NCBI RefSeq assembly: GCF_900103835.1
Contig: NZ_FNID01000013.1
Coordinates: 1 to 64,000, forward strand
DNA length: 64,000 nt
Direction: 5' to 3'
Source of the DNA: Acetanaerobacterium elongatum
GTDB lineage: Bacteria; Bacillota; Clostridia; Oscillospirales; Ruminococcaceae
Positions 8,003 through 16,183 of the stretch are shown here, one piece after another (position 1 is the stretch's first letter; each line of letters opens with the position of its first letter). The notes beneath the pieces were generated by a model, which made no database searches, was not told the DNA's origin, and worked only from the letters and a program-made list of their open reading frames with translations. Position numbers and translations under genes: made by a program.

Positions 8003-9046
8003 TTATTTAGCTGACTTAAAATCTCCGCGGTCGACTACAACGTGATAGCCGATGCTCTCCATGCGTCGCTGCATACAGAATCGACATTCGGCAGCTTCGT
8101 CTCCCGTACAGATCTTATTGTCATAAAGCAGATAGTTCTTGCGAACCTCAACCGGTGACAGATTGGGCATTACCACATTTGCCCCTGCTAAGATACCCTT
8201 TTCCCTGCCCATCGGGTGGATTGTTCCAAGTGCCGTGGTGGCCGGAAGCAGCACACTAGGCAACATAAGCCGTATGAGCCCCAACAGAAACAGGGTAAGC
8301 TCTATGGTTCCGCACTTTTCATCCGCAAAAGGGGTTTCGTGGTGCGGGATAAACGGCCCAATACCGACCATCTGCGGCTGAAGCTCATTCATGAACTGCA
8401 TATCCTCGGCAATACACTCGGGCTTTTGAAAGGGGGAACCCACCATAAAGCCGCAGCCCACCTCATACCCGATCTCTTTAAGGTTGTAAAGGCACTGCTT
8501 ACGGTTATCTATCGACAGGGATGCAGGGTGCAGCTTTGCGTAATGGCTGTGATTCGCCGTTTCATGGCGAAGCAGATAACGGTCTGCCCCCGCATTGAAA
8601 TAGGCTTGATAGCTCTCTTTGCTTTTTTCGCCGATGGAGAGTGTAACAGCACAATCAGGGTATTGCGATTTAATGGAAGCAATAATATCAACCATTTTAT
8701 CGTCGGTGTAGTAACCATCCTCCCCACCCTGCAGCACAAAGGTGCGGAAGCCCAGATCGTACCCGTTTTTGCAGCAGGAGAGAATCTGCTCTTTGGTAAG
8801 GCGGTATCGTACGGCGCTTATATTGCTTTTGCGGATACCGCAGTAATAGCAATCGTTTTTACAGTAGTTCGTAAACTCAATTAGCCCGCGAATGTAGATA
8901 TCATGCCCATAATACCGGTGACGAACGGCTCTGGCCTTTTCAAAAAGGTATTCATCAAGCTCTGCCGTGCGGTTCTCAATCAGGTACACAAATTCTTCTT
9001 TTGAAAGGGTTCTGCGGCGTTCAAGTTTATCAACCAGTTGTTTCAT
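8003..9046 (-). CDS. hydE: [FeFe]-hydrogenase maturation radical SAM protein HydE
   Basis: Radical-SAM enzyme that processes the HydG product into the diiron precursor. The SAM motif CKNDCYYC gives Cys62, Cys66 and Cys69 when counted from the preferred start. The auxiliary motif CX7CX2C typical of many HydE proteins is present near the C-terminus (CTGDEAAECRFC). The ATG at 9046 is preferred because GGGGGGTG lies 5 nt upstream; an in-frame ATG at 9064 has no such site. With this start the gene overlaps the 3' end of the upstream TM1266-like gene by 17 nt, indicating coupled translation. Confidence 0.94.
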   Translation of the reverse strand: MKQLVDKLERRRTLSKEEFVYLIENRTAELDEYLFEKARAVRHRYYGHDIYIRGLIEFTNYCKNDCYYCGIRKSNISAVRYRLTKEQILSCCKNGYDLGFRTFVLQGGEDGYYTDDKMVDIIASIKSQYPDCAVTLSIGEKSKESYQAYFNAGADRYLLRHETANHSHYAKLHPASLSIDNRKQCLYNLKEIGYEVGCGFMVGSPFQKPECIAEDMQFMNELQPQMVGIGPFIPHHETPFADEKCGTIELTLFLLGLIRLMLPSVLLPATTALGTIHPMGREKGILAGANVVMPNLSPVEVRKNYLLYDNKICTGDEAAECRFCMQRRMESIGYHVVVDRGDFKSAK

Positions 9047-9317
9047 TGGCACCCCCCGATTCATCTTTTTCGGTTAGCTTTGCATAGATGGCCTTGGAGC
9101 TTACACCATCAAGCATGCCAAGCTTGCCCGAGAGCGCACTGATTACATCCGCCGGTGCGTCCACCGCGATACTGATAATATTTACCTGTCTTTTAGCATA
9201 CGGCAACCCCATCCTGCCTATGATGTAACTGCCGTACTGGTGCAGGATGTGGTTCAGCTTATCAACAGAATCCGCGTTCTCCACTACAATACCAATTAAA
9301 GCTACCCTCGTTTCCAT
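9030..9317 (-). CDS. TM1266-family iron-only hydrogenase system regulator-like protein
   Basis: A 95-residue ACT/NikR-like regulatory domain protein of the family annotated as iron-only hydrogenase system putative regulator, nearly always found with hydE/F/G. The ATG at 9317 (METRVALIGIVVEN) has AAAGG about 11 nt upstream. A longer in-frame reading from 9401 would run through a terminator hairpin and lacks a ribosome binding site. The IGIVVEN start, the HQYGSYIIGRMGLPY segment and the final TKAIYAKL-like strand (here SKAIYAKL) fit the family. It overlaps hydE. Its ligand and target are not established. Confidence 0.85.
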   Translation of the reverse strand: METRVALIGIVVENADSVDKLNHILHQYGSYIIGRMGLPYAKRQVNIISIAVDAPADVISALSGKLGMLDGVSSKAIYAKLTEKDESGGANETTG

Positions 9318-9342
9318 AATCATCAGCCTTTCTAATGTAGGA

Positions 9343-9371
9343 AAATAAAAAAGCGCCCCTGGAAAGGGCGC
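9343..9371 (-). terminator. intrinsic terminator inside the leader of the hydE-hydG unit
   Basis: On the minus strand GCGCCC (9366-9371) pairs with GGGCGC (9353-9358), and the helix is followed at once by TTTTTTATTTT. It lies between the promoter near 9490 and the TM1266-like start, so it would stop transcription before the operon unless opened. Its 5' arm can pair instead with an upstream GAAAGGG (9393-9399). Confidence 0.75.
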
Positions 9372-9481
9372 AATAATACTATTTGCCTGCTTCCCTTTCA
9401 CCTCAGATAAACTCTTAAAGTGTCAGTTGAGTTTTATGGACGCTGTACGGAAAGAACGAATCTTGCCGCTAAGCTTTCTTT
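9372..9481 (-). promoter_or_regulatory. candidate riboswitch/attenuator leader of the hydrogenase maturation unit
   Basis: The leader between the promoter and the terminator holds a 6-bp hairpin AAACTC/GAGTTT (9429-9434 with 9409-9414). It then holds GAGGTGAAAGGGAAGC, whose GAAAGGG is complementary over 7 nt to the terminator 5' arm (9362-9368). Pairing of one excludes the other, which is the logic of an attenuator. The GGTGAAAGGGAA string faintly recalls part of cobalamin riboswitches, but the rest of that fold is not visible, and no known class is recognised. No leader peptide with a ribosome binding site was found. Confidence 0.5.
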
Positions 9482-9487
9482 GTTTAT

Positions 9488-9516
9488 ATTATACCAGATT
9501 GTTAATATTTTAGCAA
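9488..9516 (-). promoter_or_regulatory. sigma-A promoter for TM1266-like gene-hydE-hydG
   Basis: On the minus strand TTGCTA (9511-9516) and TATAAT (9488-9493) are separated by exactly 17 nt, and TGG just before the -10 box gives an extended -10. Transcription would start near 9481, giving a leader of about 160 nt before the TM1266-like start. Confidence 0.75.
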
Positions 9517-9527
9517 GCTTCACTTGA

Positions 9528-9653
9528 TTACTTTATAGCAACTTTATCACATATAGCCATTAGTACGGCGATGGAGGTAATACAGAGCAGTACCCAGAAG
9601 GCCGCATTGGCAAGCGGTAGCAAGGTATTTGCACTAATGTGGAAATCACAAAC
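9528..9653 (-). other. open stretch encoding a membrane-helix tail (possible remnant)
   Basis: In frame after the tandem TGATGA stop of the PhzF-like gene, 41 codons stay open to a TAA at 9528. They encode a segment starting SANTLLPLANAAFWVLLCIT and continuing into a second hydrophobic run ending in VAIK. It reads like the C-terminal helix of a membrane protein. No start codon with a ribosome binding site is seen, so it is probably a gene remnant or chance. The rest of 9318-9656 holds the hydrogenase leader, terminator and promoter. Confidence 0.2.
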
Positions 9654-9656
9654 TCA

Positions 9657-10511
9657 TCAGATGCTTAAGCGCCCTTGGGCAAAAAACGATACCCTGCCAC
9701 GAATAAAAATATCTGTTGTGCCCTTCGAGCTATCCGCCCAACCCTCTATTACGCTTGGGCGCCCAACAAAGCTTCCCTGTCGGAGGCGAATTACTTCTTT
9801 TTCAGCTTTAATCCCGTGCTTGACTAAATATGCGCACAATGGGCCTGCGGCGCTGCCGGTTGCAATGTCTTCAACAAGGCCGTTGTTATCCCATGTACGG
9901 CACTCGAGGGTTTCGGTATTAAAGATATAAACGAATTTTGCTCTGAAGTTTGATAAAAATACTTCAAAGTTTGGAATGCTGATTTTTACATTATGTAAAT
10001 CACTTTTCAGTGGTACAAGCAGGTAAGGCAATCCCGTTGAAACAACCTCCAAGGGCAAAGCTTTATCAATATCGACAGGCTGATTGTTTAAAGACTTGGC
10101 AATGCTTTCATACTGGCAGCTTTCTACCTGTGTAATAAACTCCGGTGTGCCTTGGTTCATCACCACCTGATACCCTGTTTTCGATGTTTCTGATTGTACT
10201 TCTATCGACCTGCCCGAAAGTTGAAAACGGATAGTTGCAGTTTGCAGGTGAGAAAAGTAAATTTGATGTACAACCGCAGCGGCCCCTAGAATTGGGTGCC
10301 CCGCAAACCCCAACTCCTCATCTACCGTAAAGATTCGCGCTGTAAAACTGCTGCGCTCATCCTGAAACAAAAAAATCGTTTCAAACTGCTTAAACTCTTT
10401 CGCAATATCAAGCATGACTGTTTCATTTAACGGTGCATTCGGAAAGACTACCGTCAGACCGTTACCCGTCATGGGCTTTTCAGAAAAGACATCTACGTGA
10501 AAGTAATTCAT
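9657..10511 (-). CDS. PhzF-family isomerase-like protein
   Basis: A 284-residue member of the PhzF phenazine-biosynthesis-like family, two diaminopimelate-epimerase-type half domains. The catalytic glutamate is Glu44 (FETIF), the conserved AGHPILG loop is at about 70-76, and the C-terminal half has the matching DIATGSAAGP loop near 214. No phenazine genes are nearby, and most family members outside phenazine producers have no assigned reaction, so the substrate is unknown. It is a monocistronic gene behind an extended -10 promoter. Confidence 0.85.
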   Translation of the reverse strand: MNYFHVDVFSEKPMTGNGLTVVFPNAPLNETVMLDIAKEFKQFETIFLFQDERSSFTARIFTVDEELGFAGHPILGAAAVVHQIYFSHLQTATIRFQLSGRSIEVQSETSKTGYQVVMNQGTPEFITQVESCQYESIAKSLNNQPVDIDKALPLEVVSTGLPYLLVPLKSDLHNVKISIPNFEVFLSNFRAKFVYIFNTETLECRTWDNNGLVEDIATGSAAGPLCAYLVKHGIKAEKEVIRLRQGSFVGRPSVIEGWADSSKGTTDIFIRGRVSFFAQGRLSI

Positions 10512-10546
10512 AACTCTACTCTTTCTTCACTTTGATGGTTTGGCTT

Positions 10547-10555
10547 AGTATACCA
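10547..10555 (-). promoter_or_regulatory. extended -10 promoter of the PhzF-like gene
   Basis: TGG-TATACT on the minus strand (-10 at 10547-10552), about 36 nt upstream of the PhzF-like ATG. No good -35 box is visible, as is common with extended -10 promoters. Confidence 0.45.
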
Positions 10556-10631
10556 CAAAGCTTACCAAAATGCATTATTACCGAATAAAACAAATCAAAC
10601 GATTCCAGCTAGACTTTTTTCAAATTGCCTC

Positions 10632-10660
10632 TTTACAACGTAACAGTGTTATGTTATATT
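10632..10660 (+). promoter_or_regulatory. promoter with an inverted repeat in its spacer
   Basis: TTTACA (10632-10637) and TATATT (10655-10660) are 17 nt apart. The spacer holds the imperfect dyad ACGTAACA/TGTTATGT (10638-10654). Dyads between -35 and -10 are typical of MerR-family control. It drives only a 15-codon ORF at 10696, suggesting that the original gene is lost. Confidence 0.45.
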
Positions 10661-10695
10661 CTATGTGTAGTTTATAAACGGGAGTAAAAACAGAT

Positions 10696-10743
10696 ATGAA
10701 AACTTTAGCAATTAAGGAATATGTAAAGGTGAAAGATTGCTGA
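10696..10743 (+). pseudogene. 15-codon ORF, possible start of a decayed MerR-type gene
   Basis: The ATG at 10696 follows GGGAG and reads MKTLAIKEYVKVKDC before a TGA. This resembles the first residues of a MerR-like helix-turn-helix protein, after which homology stops. Together with the upstream dyad promoter it may be the remnant of an autoregulated MerR gene. A short leader peptide is the alternative. The remainder up to 10886 shows no gene; an RBS-like AAAGGATAGGG precedes the next ATG. Confidence 0.3.
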
Positions 10744-10886
10744 GGAATGAGGCAAACCGTATCAAATGTCAAGATTCCAGGCCGGCTTGTTTCAATTTTT
10801 CTGTATTAGTACGACCATTTCTTTACTTAAGCTGTGCATGAATTAACAGTGGATACAAATCAGATGAAAGGATAGGGCTACTACAA

Positions 10887-11513
10887 ATGAACAATGATGA
10901 TATCATTTCTAAAAAAGACCTGTTAGAGCTGACTGATATCTCCTACGGACAGCTATACCGTTGGAAACGAAAAGGGCTTATCCCCGAGGAGTGGTTTATA
11001 CGAAAGTCTACCTTCACCGGCCAGGAAACCTTTTTCCCGAAGGCGCAGGTACTGGCGCGTATTGAAAAAATCAAGAACATGAAAGAGGATATCTCACTGG
11101 ATGAACTGGCGGATGTATTCTCCCCCGCCGTTGATTCCGTATCCTTGGCAGCGAACGAGCTTGTAAAACGAAACATTGTTATACCAGGCCTTTTGGAGCA
11201 GTATCAGGAATTTCGGCATAATAATGAACCATTAGATTTCAATGATATTTTGGCACTATATATTCTTAATAAACTAATTGATTCCGGCAAGATAAGCCTT
11301 GATGAAGGGCGACTGATGATTGAGGTGCTCAATGAAGGGATGATAAAGTTTAACAGTGAACCTTGCGAGCTGCTGCTCATGCGCAAGCTTGGGGTGTTCA
11401 GTTGCCTGCTGATATCCCCGCCTTGCAAGCTTTACCCCGATAAGGGGATCAGAATTATTGAGAAAATCAGCATTCCCACGGCAATTGAAGAACTCAAGGT
11501 GAAATTAGTATAA
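10887..11513 (+). CDS. DUF4004 (YhbD-like) protein with MerR-type HTH
   Basis: A 208-residue protein. Its N-terminal 65 residues form a MerR-like helix-turn-helix (SKKDLLELTDISYGQLYRW, then a KGLIPEEWF wing). The remainder is helical, as in B. subtilis YhbD (DUF4004). YhbD is encoded beside the bactofilins YhbE/YhbF, and here too a bactofilin-like gene follows 16 nt downstream with its own AAGGAG. The pairing suggests a regulator or assembly partner of the bactofilin. DNA binding is inferred from the HTH only. Confidence 0.75.
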   Translation: MNNDDIISKKDLLELTDISYGQLYRWKRKGLIPEEWFIRKSTFTGQETFFPKAQVLARIEKIKNMKEDISLDELADVFSPAVDSVSLAANELVKRNIVIPGLLEQYQEFRHNNEPLDFNDILALYILNKLIDSGKISLDEGRLMIEVLNEGMIKFNSEPCELLLMRKLGVFSCLLISPPCKLYPDKGIRIIEKISIPTAIEELKVKLV

Positions 11514-11529
11514 GATAAGGAGATGTATT

Positions 11530-12477
11530 ATGAACAATTTTAATGACTCTGTTAATGAAGCGGCCGAGTATTCGGCAAAGATTAGCGGTACAGGCGAGAT
11601 TAACGGTGGAAACTATAATGACATTACAATCAACGGCTCGGGAAATGTTAGAAATGCTGATTACAATTCTATCAACATCAGCGGTTCCGGCAGTGCTACC
11701 GATAAAAACGGCAACACTGTAAAGATTCACGGTCACGGCCATGTGGAGAAGGGTGAAAACGGCTCTATTCGCATCAGCGGCTCGGGCAGCGCTGCAGGCG
11801 GCACTTATAATACCGTTAAAATAAGCGGAACCGGTATGATTACGGGTGATATCCGCTGCAATGATTTTTCGGCCAGCGGTACCTGCAAAGCGTCGGGCAA
11901 TATTAAAAGCGATAAGATGTCTATCAGCGGCACAGCGGATATTCAAGGCACTGTAAATGCCTCTGATTTTAAGGTAAACGGGACAGCCAGTATTCGCAAG
12001 AATATGACCTGTAAAAATGCCAATATATCCGGGTCTATCGATATCAAAGAAAGCCTCAATGCACAAATCATCAACATTAATGGCTCCTCTAAGATAGGCG
12101 GTGATTGCAGTGCAGAACGGTTTGAATCGTTTGGCTCTTTTGAAATTGGGGGCCTTCTCAATGCTGATGACATTAACATTCATCTGTATATGCACAAAAG
12201 CCAATCCCGCGAGATTGGCGGCGAACGAATTAACGTTACAGTGGGTAGGCATAGGTTTGGTGTGCTGCAGGCTATCTCCGCACTTGGAATCTATAACCCC
12301 AAGCTGGAAACCGATTTGATTGAGGGAAACGAGATTGTTTTGGAAAACACCACGTCCAAGGTGGTTCGAGGCAATAATATAACAATCGGGAAAGATTGTA
12401 GCATCGGGCTGGTGGAATATACGGGCAGCCTTAAAAAATCGCCAGATGCCGTTGTTACAGAAGAACGAAAAATATAA
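11530..12477 (+). CDS. bactofilin-like polymer-forming protein (YhbE/YhbF type)
   Basis: A 315-residue protein built almost entirely of short beta-helix repeats with the rhythm ISGSG / VKISGTG / INGSS, spaced by 16-25 residues through about residue 220, then a C-terminal part without the repeat. There is no signal peptide. Bactofilins polymerise into membrane-associated filaments. In B. subtilis the YhbE/YhbF pair (BacE/BacF) is needed for flagellar assembly, which is notable given the motility island 10 kb away. Only one bactofilin gene is present here, longer than either B. subtilis protein. The repeated ISG(S/T)G motif gives repetitive DNA and long open frames on the other strand. Confidence 0.8.
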   Translation: MNNFNDSVNEAAEYSAKISGTGEINGGNYNDITINGSGNVRNADYNSINISGSGSATDKNGNTVKIHGHGHVEKGENGSIRISGSGSAAGGTYNTVKISGTGMITGDIRCNDFSASGTCKASGNIKSDKMSISGTADIQGTVNASDFKVNGTASIRKNMTCKNANISGSIDIKESLNAQIININGSSKIGGDCSAERFESFGSFEIGGLLNADDINIHLYMHKSQSREIGGERINVTVGRHRFGVLQAISALGIYNPKLETDLIEGNEIVLENTTSKVVRGNNITIGKDCSIGLVEYTGSLKKSPDAVVTEERKI

Positions 12478-12515
12478 GAGTAGCGGCTGTTTTAATACGA
12501 AGCAGCCGCTAATTT

Positions 12516-13349
12516 TCAATCAGAAACCAAATTGAAATATGCTTTTGGAATATCCAACGAAATTTTTGTATAAATCATGCCAAATGCCCTTGAAGTAAAA
12601 TCAAGTTCATGGCCCTGGGATAATCTTGCGTGAACGGTGTGACATCCCATCTTAAACGCAATATCCGAAAGAATCGGAAATAATACATCCTTATTTAGGC
12701 TGGTTTCCTTAACGTGTAATGTTTTAGCTTTTATATAGTACATTAAAATATCTTTAGCCCGGTGGTGTTCTATCATTACCGTATAGCCGTTCCAAAAGGT
12801 GTTTTCTTCTATAATGTAAGCAAGCGCTTTTTCATCCCAGATGATATAACCATCATCTTGAAAACGTGAATCTCTTATTGCTTTATACTCGTCAGGGCTT
12901 ATAGGTCGAACTTCGTAGCTCACAGGCAAATTCTCTTGAACCGGAAAGCTGTAATCTTTAAGGTAAAAGCATTTTTGATAACCGAATTTTTTATAAAATT
13001 CAAACAGACTTTCTTGTGCTGGTACCAAAACCAGCATCTCGTGACTTTTATTTGCCTGCTCGTTGATATAGCAAATCAGCTCAGAGCTTATTCCCCTGCC
13101 GCGGTATTCCAGCTTTGTTGCTACCCCGTAAACGTACCTCACAGGATAAAACTTTTTTCCCATCTTCATCTGGGCGGGCAACAATGTAAGCATGGCAACA
13201 GGTATTTCGTTTTCGGCCCAGATAAGTGTATTGCTCTCTGAAAACCTATGCTCATAAAAAAAATTGATAAAACTATCGTCATCGCCAAAAGCCTCGCGCC
13301 ATAGTGCTTTTAAGAAGGGGACATCCGAATTTTTTGCAAAACGAATCAT
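12516..13349 (-). CDS. GNAT-family N-acetyltransferase
   Basis: A 277-residue protein with an N-terminal GNAT domain. Motif A (acetyl-CoA pyrophosphate loop) is VYGVATKLEYRGRGISSELI at about residues 73-92, and the FYKKFGYQK segment near 124 is the usual motif B end. The C-terminal half (about 150-277) looks like the second, SCP2/Eis-type domain of large acetyltransferases. It is the second gene of a pair with the DUF2156 gene, 25 nt downstream of its stop. The substrate is unknown. Confidence 0.75.
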   Translation of the reverse strand: MIRFAKNSDVPFLKALWREAFGDDDSFINFFYEHRFSESNTLIWAENEIPVAMLTLLPAQMKMGKKFYPVRYVYGVATKLEYRGRGISSELICYINEQANKSHEMLVLVPAQESLFEFYKKFGYQKCFYLKDYSFPVQENLPVSYEVRPISPDEYKAIRDSRFQDDGYIIWDEKALAYIIEENTFWNGYTVMIEHHRAKDILMYYIKAKTLHVKETSLNKDVLFPILSDIAFKMGCHTVHARLSQGHELDFTSRAFGMIYTKISLDIPKAYFNLVSD

Positions 13350-13374
13350 TACGATGCCCCCTTCAATAATTTGG

Positions 13375-14268
13375 CTAATTATCTTTTATTGTAGCTGTGT
13401 ACTTTTCCAGAAGAATTTCAGGTTGGTAGGATAGCTTTGTCTTTCTAAGCCCTTCGTCCCCGGTATCCTCTTCCCGGTTAACATATCGAAATGCTTGGCA
13501 GTTGTGAGACAAAAATTCGCGATTAATCATTGGGTAAGCACCCTGAATATCCGCAAAGGCTTTTTCTATATGAACGACATAGGTATCTGTGGAGAGTGGT
13601 TCACCCATTGAGAATGCTACTATCTTGCCTTCCCGCCGTATCAAACCGCCGTTAAGCTTCAATTCAAAAAAGTGATCAAAGGCTGTTTGAACAGCGCAAT
13701 ACTCATGCCTAAGACCAGCATTCTCTATGCAGCCGTTCATCATACACCACTTTTTGTTCATTTCAAAACATTCCTCAATGTTTTGTTCGTTAATCTCTTC
13801 ATATACCCAATTGGGATTGTCTTTAAACCGTGCAATATGATTGCGTTTACTTTGATATTTTTTGCCCGTAAGATTTGTAAGGCTATCTACACTATAGATA
13901 TAATCAAATTCACTTCTGTTGGGGGTAAACTCGAAAGTTCCGGGAAATAAATCTTCCAGCAGGGTTACTCCTTCGGGCAGAATGCCTCTAAGGCGGAAAG
14001 GAATGCCCCGCTCTTTGGCATCTTCCATCAGGGCAATGACCACAGTTTTTAAATCACCGTTTCCTGCCGGATAAGTATAGACCACATCACCTTGATTATC
14101 ATTTATGAGACAATAGAAGCCGTTTACTATTGCGAAATGTATATGATTTGTTTTAGCCCATATAAAATTATTAGTAAAAGAATAATCGCAGCTTTTCGAA
14201 TCGAATTTGCGGATGTACGCGTTTATTGTTTCCTTGTCTGTCAATTCTACTGTTTTGAACGCTAACAT
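13375..14268 (-). CDS. DUF2156 protein (MprF C-terminal-like acyltransferase fold)
   Basis: About 297 residues related to the DUF2156 domain, which forms the catalytic double-GNAT part of lysyl-phosphatidylglycerol synthase but also occurs alone in soluble proteins. The KKYQSKRNHIARF and GEPLSTDTYVVHIEKA segments, and the terminal LRKTKLSYQPEILLEKY, are typical. The ATG at 14268 (MLAFKTVELT) has AGGG upstream and is preferred to the longer frame from 14307. There is no membrane domain, so it is not a full MprF; an aminoacyl-tRNA or acyl-CoA dependent transfer is possible. It is paired with the GNAT gene. Confidence 0.7.
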   Translation of the reverse strand: MLAFKTVELTDKETINAYIRKFDSKSCDYSFTNNFIWAKTNHIHFAIVNGFYCLINDNQGDVVYTYPAGNGDLKTVVIALMEDAKERGIPFRLRGILPEGVTLLEDLFPGTFEFTPNRSEFDYIYSVDSLTNLTGKKYQSKRNHIARFKDNPNWVYEEINEQNIEECFEMNKKWCMMNGCIENAGLRHEYCAVQTAFDHFFELKLNGGLIRREGKIVAFSMGEPLSTDTYVVHIEKAFADIQGAYPMINREFLSHNCQAFRYVNREEDTGDEGLRKTKLSYQPEILLEKYTATIKDN

Positions 14269-14401
14269 ATAACACATCCCTACCCAAATGTTACGCAAGA
14301 CTGCCAAATGACAGCCAGCATTTTAGTCAATATTATTTTGTCCTGAAGGCTTTTGCATATCATAACAAATTGTTAGGAGAAAACAGGACATTGGATTTGT
14401 T

Positions 14402-15934
14402 TTATAATAAAGCGGTACGAACGCAGTTTCTACCGTCTGATTTTGCCAAGTATAAGGCATTATCAGCAAATTTCAGAAAATAGTCCAGATTTTGATTTGT
14501 GACGGTATCAACGCCGGTTAGGCCGATGCTTGCGGTTATTTGAATCGTCTGCCCTTCATAATGGATAACCGCACTCGCCACATTGGCTAATATTCGTTCA
14601 GAAATCATCCTACTGTCTTCAAGTGTGGTATCTGGCAATAAAATAACAAATTCTTCACCGCCGTAACGCCCTAGTATGTCTGCCGAACGAATGGAACCGC
14701 GGCAGATATCTGCAAGCTTTTGAAGCACAGCATCCCCAGCCTGATGCCCGTAGCGATCATTGACCTGCTTAAAAAAGTCCAAGTCCATGATCATCATGGA
14801 TAATGGGCGATGATGCCTTTTAGCCTTTTCAAGCTCCTTCTGGCTTAACTCAACAAAGTATCTGCGGTTATATACCCCGGTAAGTGCATCCCTAGAGGCT
14901 AAAAGGTTAAGCTCGGCCATCATATCCATATACTTGGTAATATCCGTAAAGGTGATGATGGAGCCAACTTCCCTGTGTTCTGATTCGAGGATTCTTACCG
15001 TGTTTACCTTATAATTTCCTTTGGGCGAACTGCAATCAAACCGTGATTCAACAAGCTGTGAAAAGGAATCAATAATCGGTTTGTTCTTTTTAAAAACTTC
15101 CCGAGCGTCCTTACCGATTGAATCAGTATTTAGAGTTGCGCAGATAGCCGCCGCCGATAGATTATAATCAATGATATGATAGTTTTCATCAAGCACAATA
15201 ATTCCATCGTTGGTTGACTCAAAGACCTTATCTCTGGCCAGTGGTTTAATATTCAGAAATTGATATTTTAAGAAGGCAATAAAAAACAACAGCACCGACG
15301 ATGTTACCGCATAGGGGCCATAATCAATATTATATGGGGAGATGTTAAACAGATCCAACAACAGTGAAGTCCATGGAAGGAAAGAGGCTATCAACATCAG
15401 TGTGCTTTGGCGGCGAATCGTACCGACAGACCTTTTATACATGCCAATATAGATGTAGTTTGAAATGATATAGCATGCGGTTAGATAGATACAATTCGCC
15501 CAATACCAAGGCCCCTTTTCAATATAGAGGATCGGAAACAACCCATTACTTTCAATGCTCACACCGGAATAGTACAGGTAATGGCATATATTGGTATATC
15601 GAAGTATAACCGTGGTGATAGGTATTATAAATAAGCTGATTTTAGCAAGTAAACTAACAGGTTTGTTGTTATACTTCAGCGAAAACAAAATCCAAAAAGC
15701 CGGAATAAACGGTAATCCGATATACTGAAACAGATTCCACAACAGCTTATCGTTTAATGTGCTGCTGATGAGTTCCATGGCATACCCAAAGGAATAGAAG
15801 GTAACGCTCAGGCAGAAATATGCAAAACAGTTGATGGACGGGTTCTTTTTTTGAAAGATATAGATGGTAACTAAAACAGTAAAAACAGCTGAAGCCATTA
15901 GAATTCCGCTAAGAATAACGCGTATGTATTCCAT
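14402..15934 (-). CDS. membrane-bound diguanylate cyclase (7TM-PAS-GGDEF)
   Basis: A 510-residue signalling protein. Residues 1-220 hold about seven membrane helices resembling the N-terminal 7TM sensor module of histidine kinases. Residues about 230-335 form a PAS domain (STNDGIIVLDENYHIIDYN). Residues about 345-510 form a GGDEF domain with the active-site motif GGEEF and a product-inhibition I-site RSAD five residues before it. It should make cyclic di-GMP from GTP at the membrane. Possible targets in the window are the PilZ protein at 29267 and the motility genes. It is a single gene; no phosphodiesterase (EAL/HD-GYP) is in the window. Confidence 0.88.
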   Translation of the reverse strand: MEYIRVILSGILMASAVFTVLVTIYIFQKKNPSINCFAYFCLSVTFYSFGYAMELISSTLNDKLLWNLFQYIGLPFIPAFWILFSLKYNNKPVSLLAKISLFIIPITTVILRYTNICHYLYYSGVSIESNGLFPILYIEKGPWYWANCIYLTACYIISNYIYIGMYKRSVGTIRRQSTLMLIASFLPWTSLLLDLFNISPYNIDYGPYAVTSSVLLFFIAFLKYQFLNIKPLARDKVFESTNDGIIVLDENYHIIDYNLSAAAICATLNTDSIGKDAREVFKKNKPIIDSFSQLVESRFDCSSPKGNYKVNTVRILESEHREVGSIITFTDITKYMDMMAELNLLASRDALTGVYNRRYFVELSQKELEKAKRHHRPLSMMIMDLDFFKQVNDRYGHQAGDAVLQKLADICRGSIRSADILGRYGGEEFVILLPDTTLEDSRMISERILANVASAVIHYEGQTIQITASIGLTGVDTVTNQNLDYFLKFADNALYLAKSDGRNCVRTALL

Positions 15935-16183
15935 AATTCTGTCCTTCTTTAGTATACCAAAATGATGCCTGATTGTTTTTACTATTATAGTATATTTTCC
16001 TGCATATTTCTATACTTGTTCGCATTTTTCGATACTAGAACGATAGCAAATGAAGTACGTTACATCTGCTTATTTATTTTTGCTAAGGTTTCGGCTACCC
16101 CGCTTTACATAGCTTTTAATCGGATATTATTTGATCTAAAAATCCGCCTAAATATCATAAATACTATTCATAGAACAATAATT

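Noticed and set aside
8216-8884. 222-codon plus-strand frame inside hydE
   Set aside because: Antisense of a clear hydE coding region; no independent support.
9372-9481. Cobalamin riboswitch (GGTGAAAGGGAA string)
   Set aside because: Only one short match; the rest of the conserved core and the B12 box are not visible.
11494-12519. 341-codon open frame opposite the bactofilin gene
   Set aside because: Antisense shadow produced by the repeated Gly/Ser codons of the bactofilin; no ribosome binding site or family resemblance.
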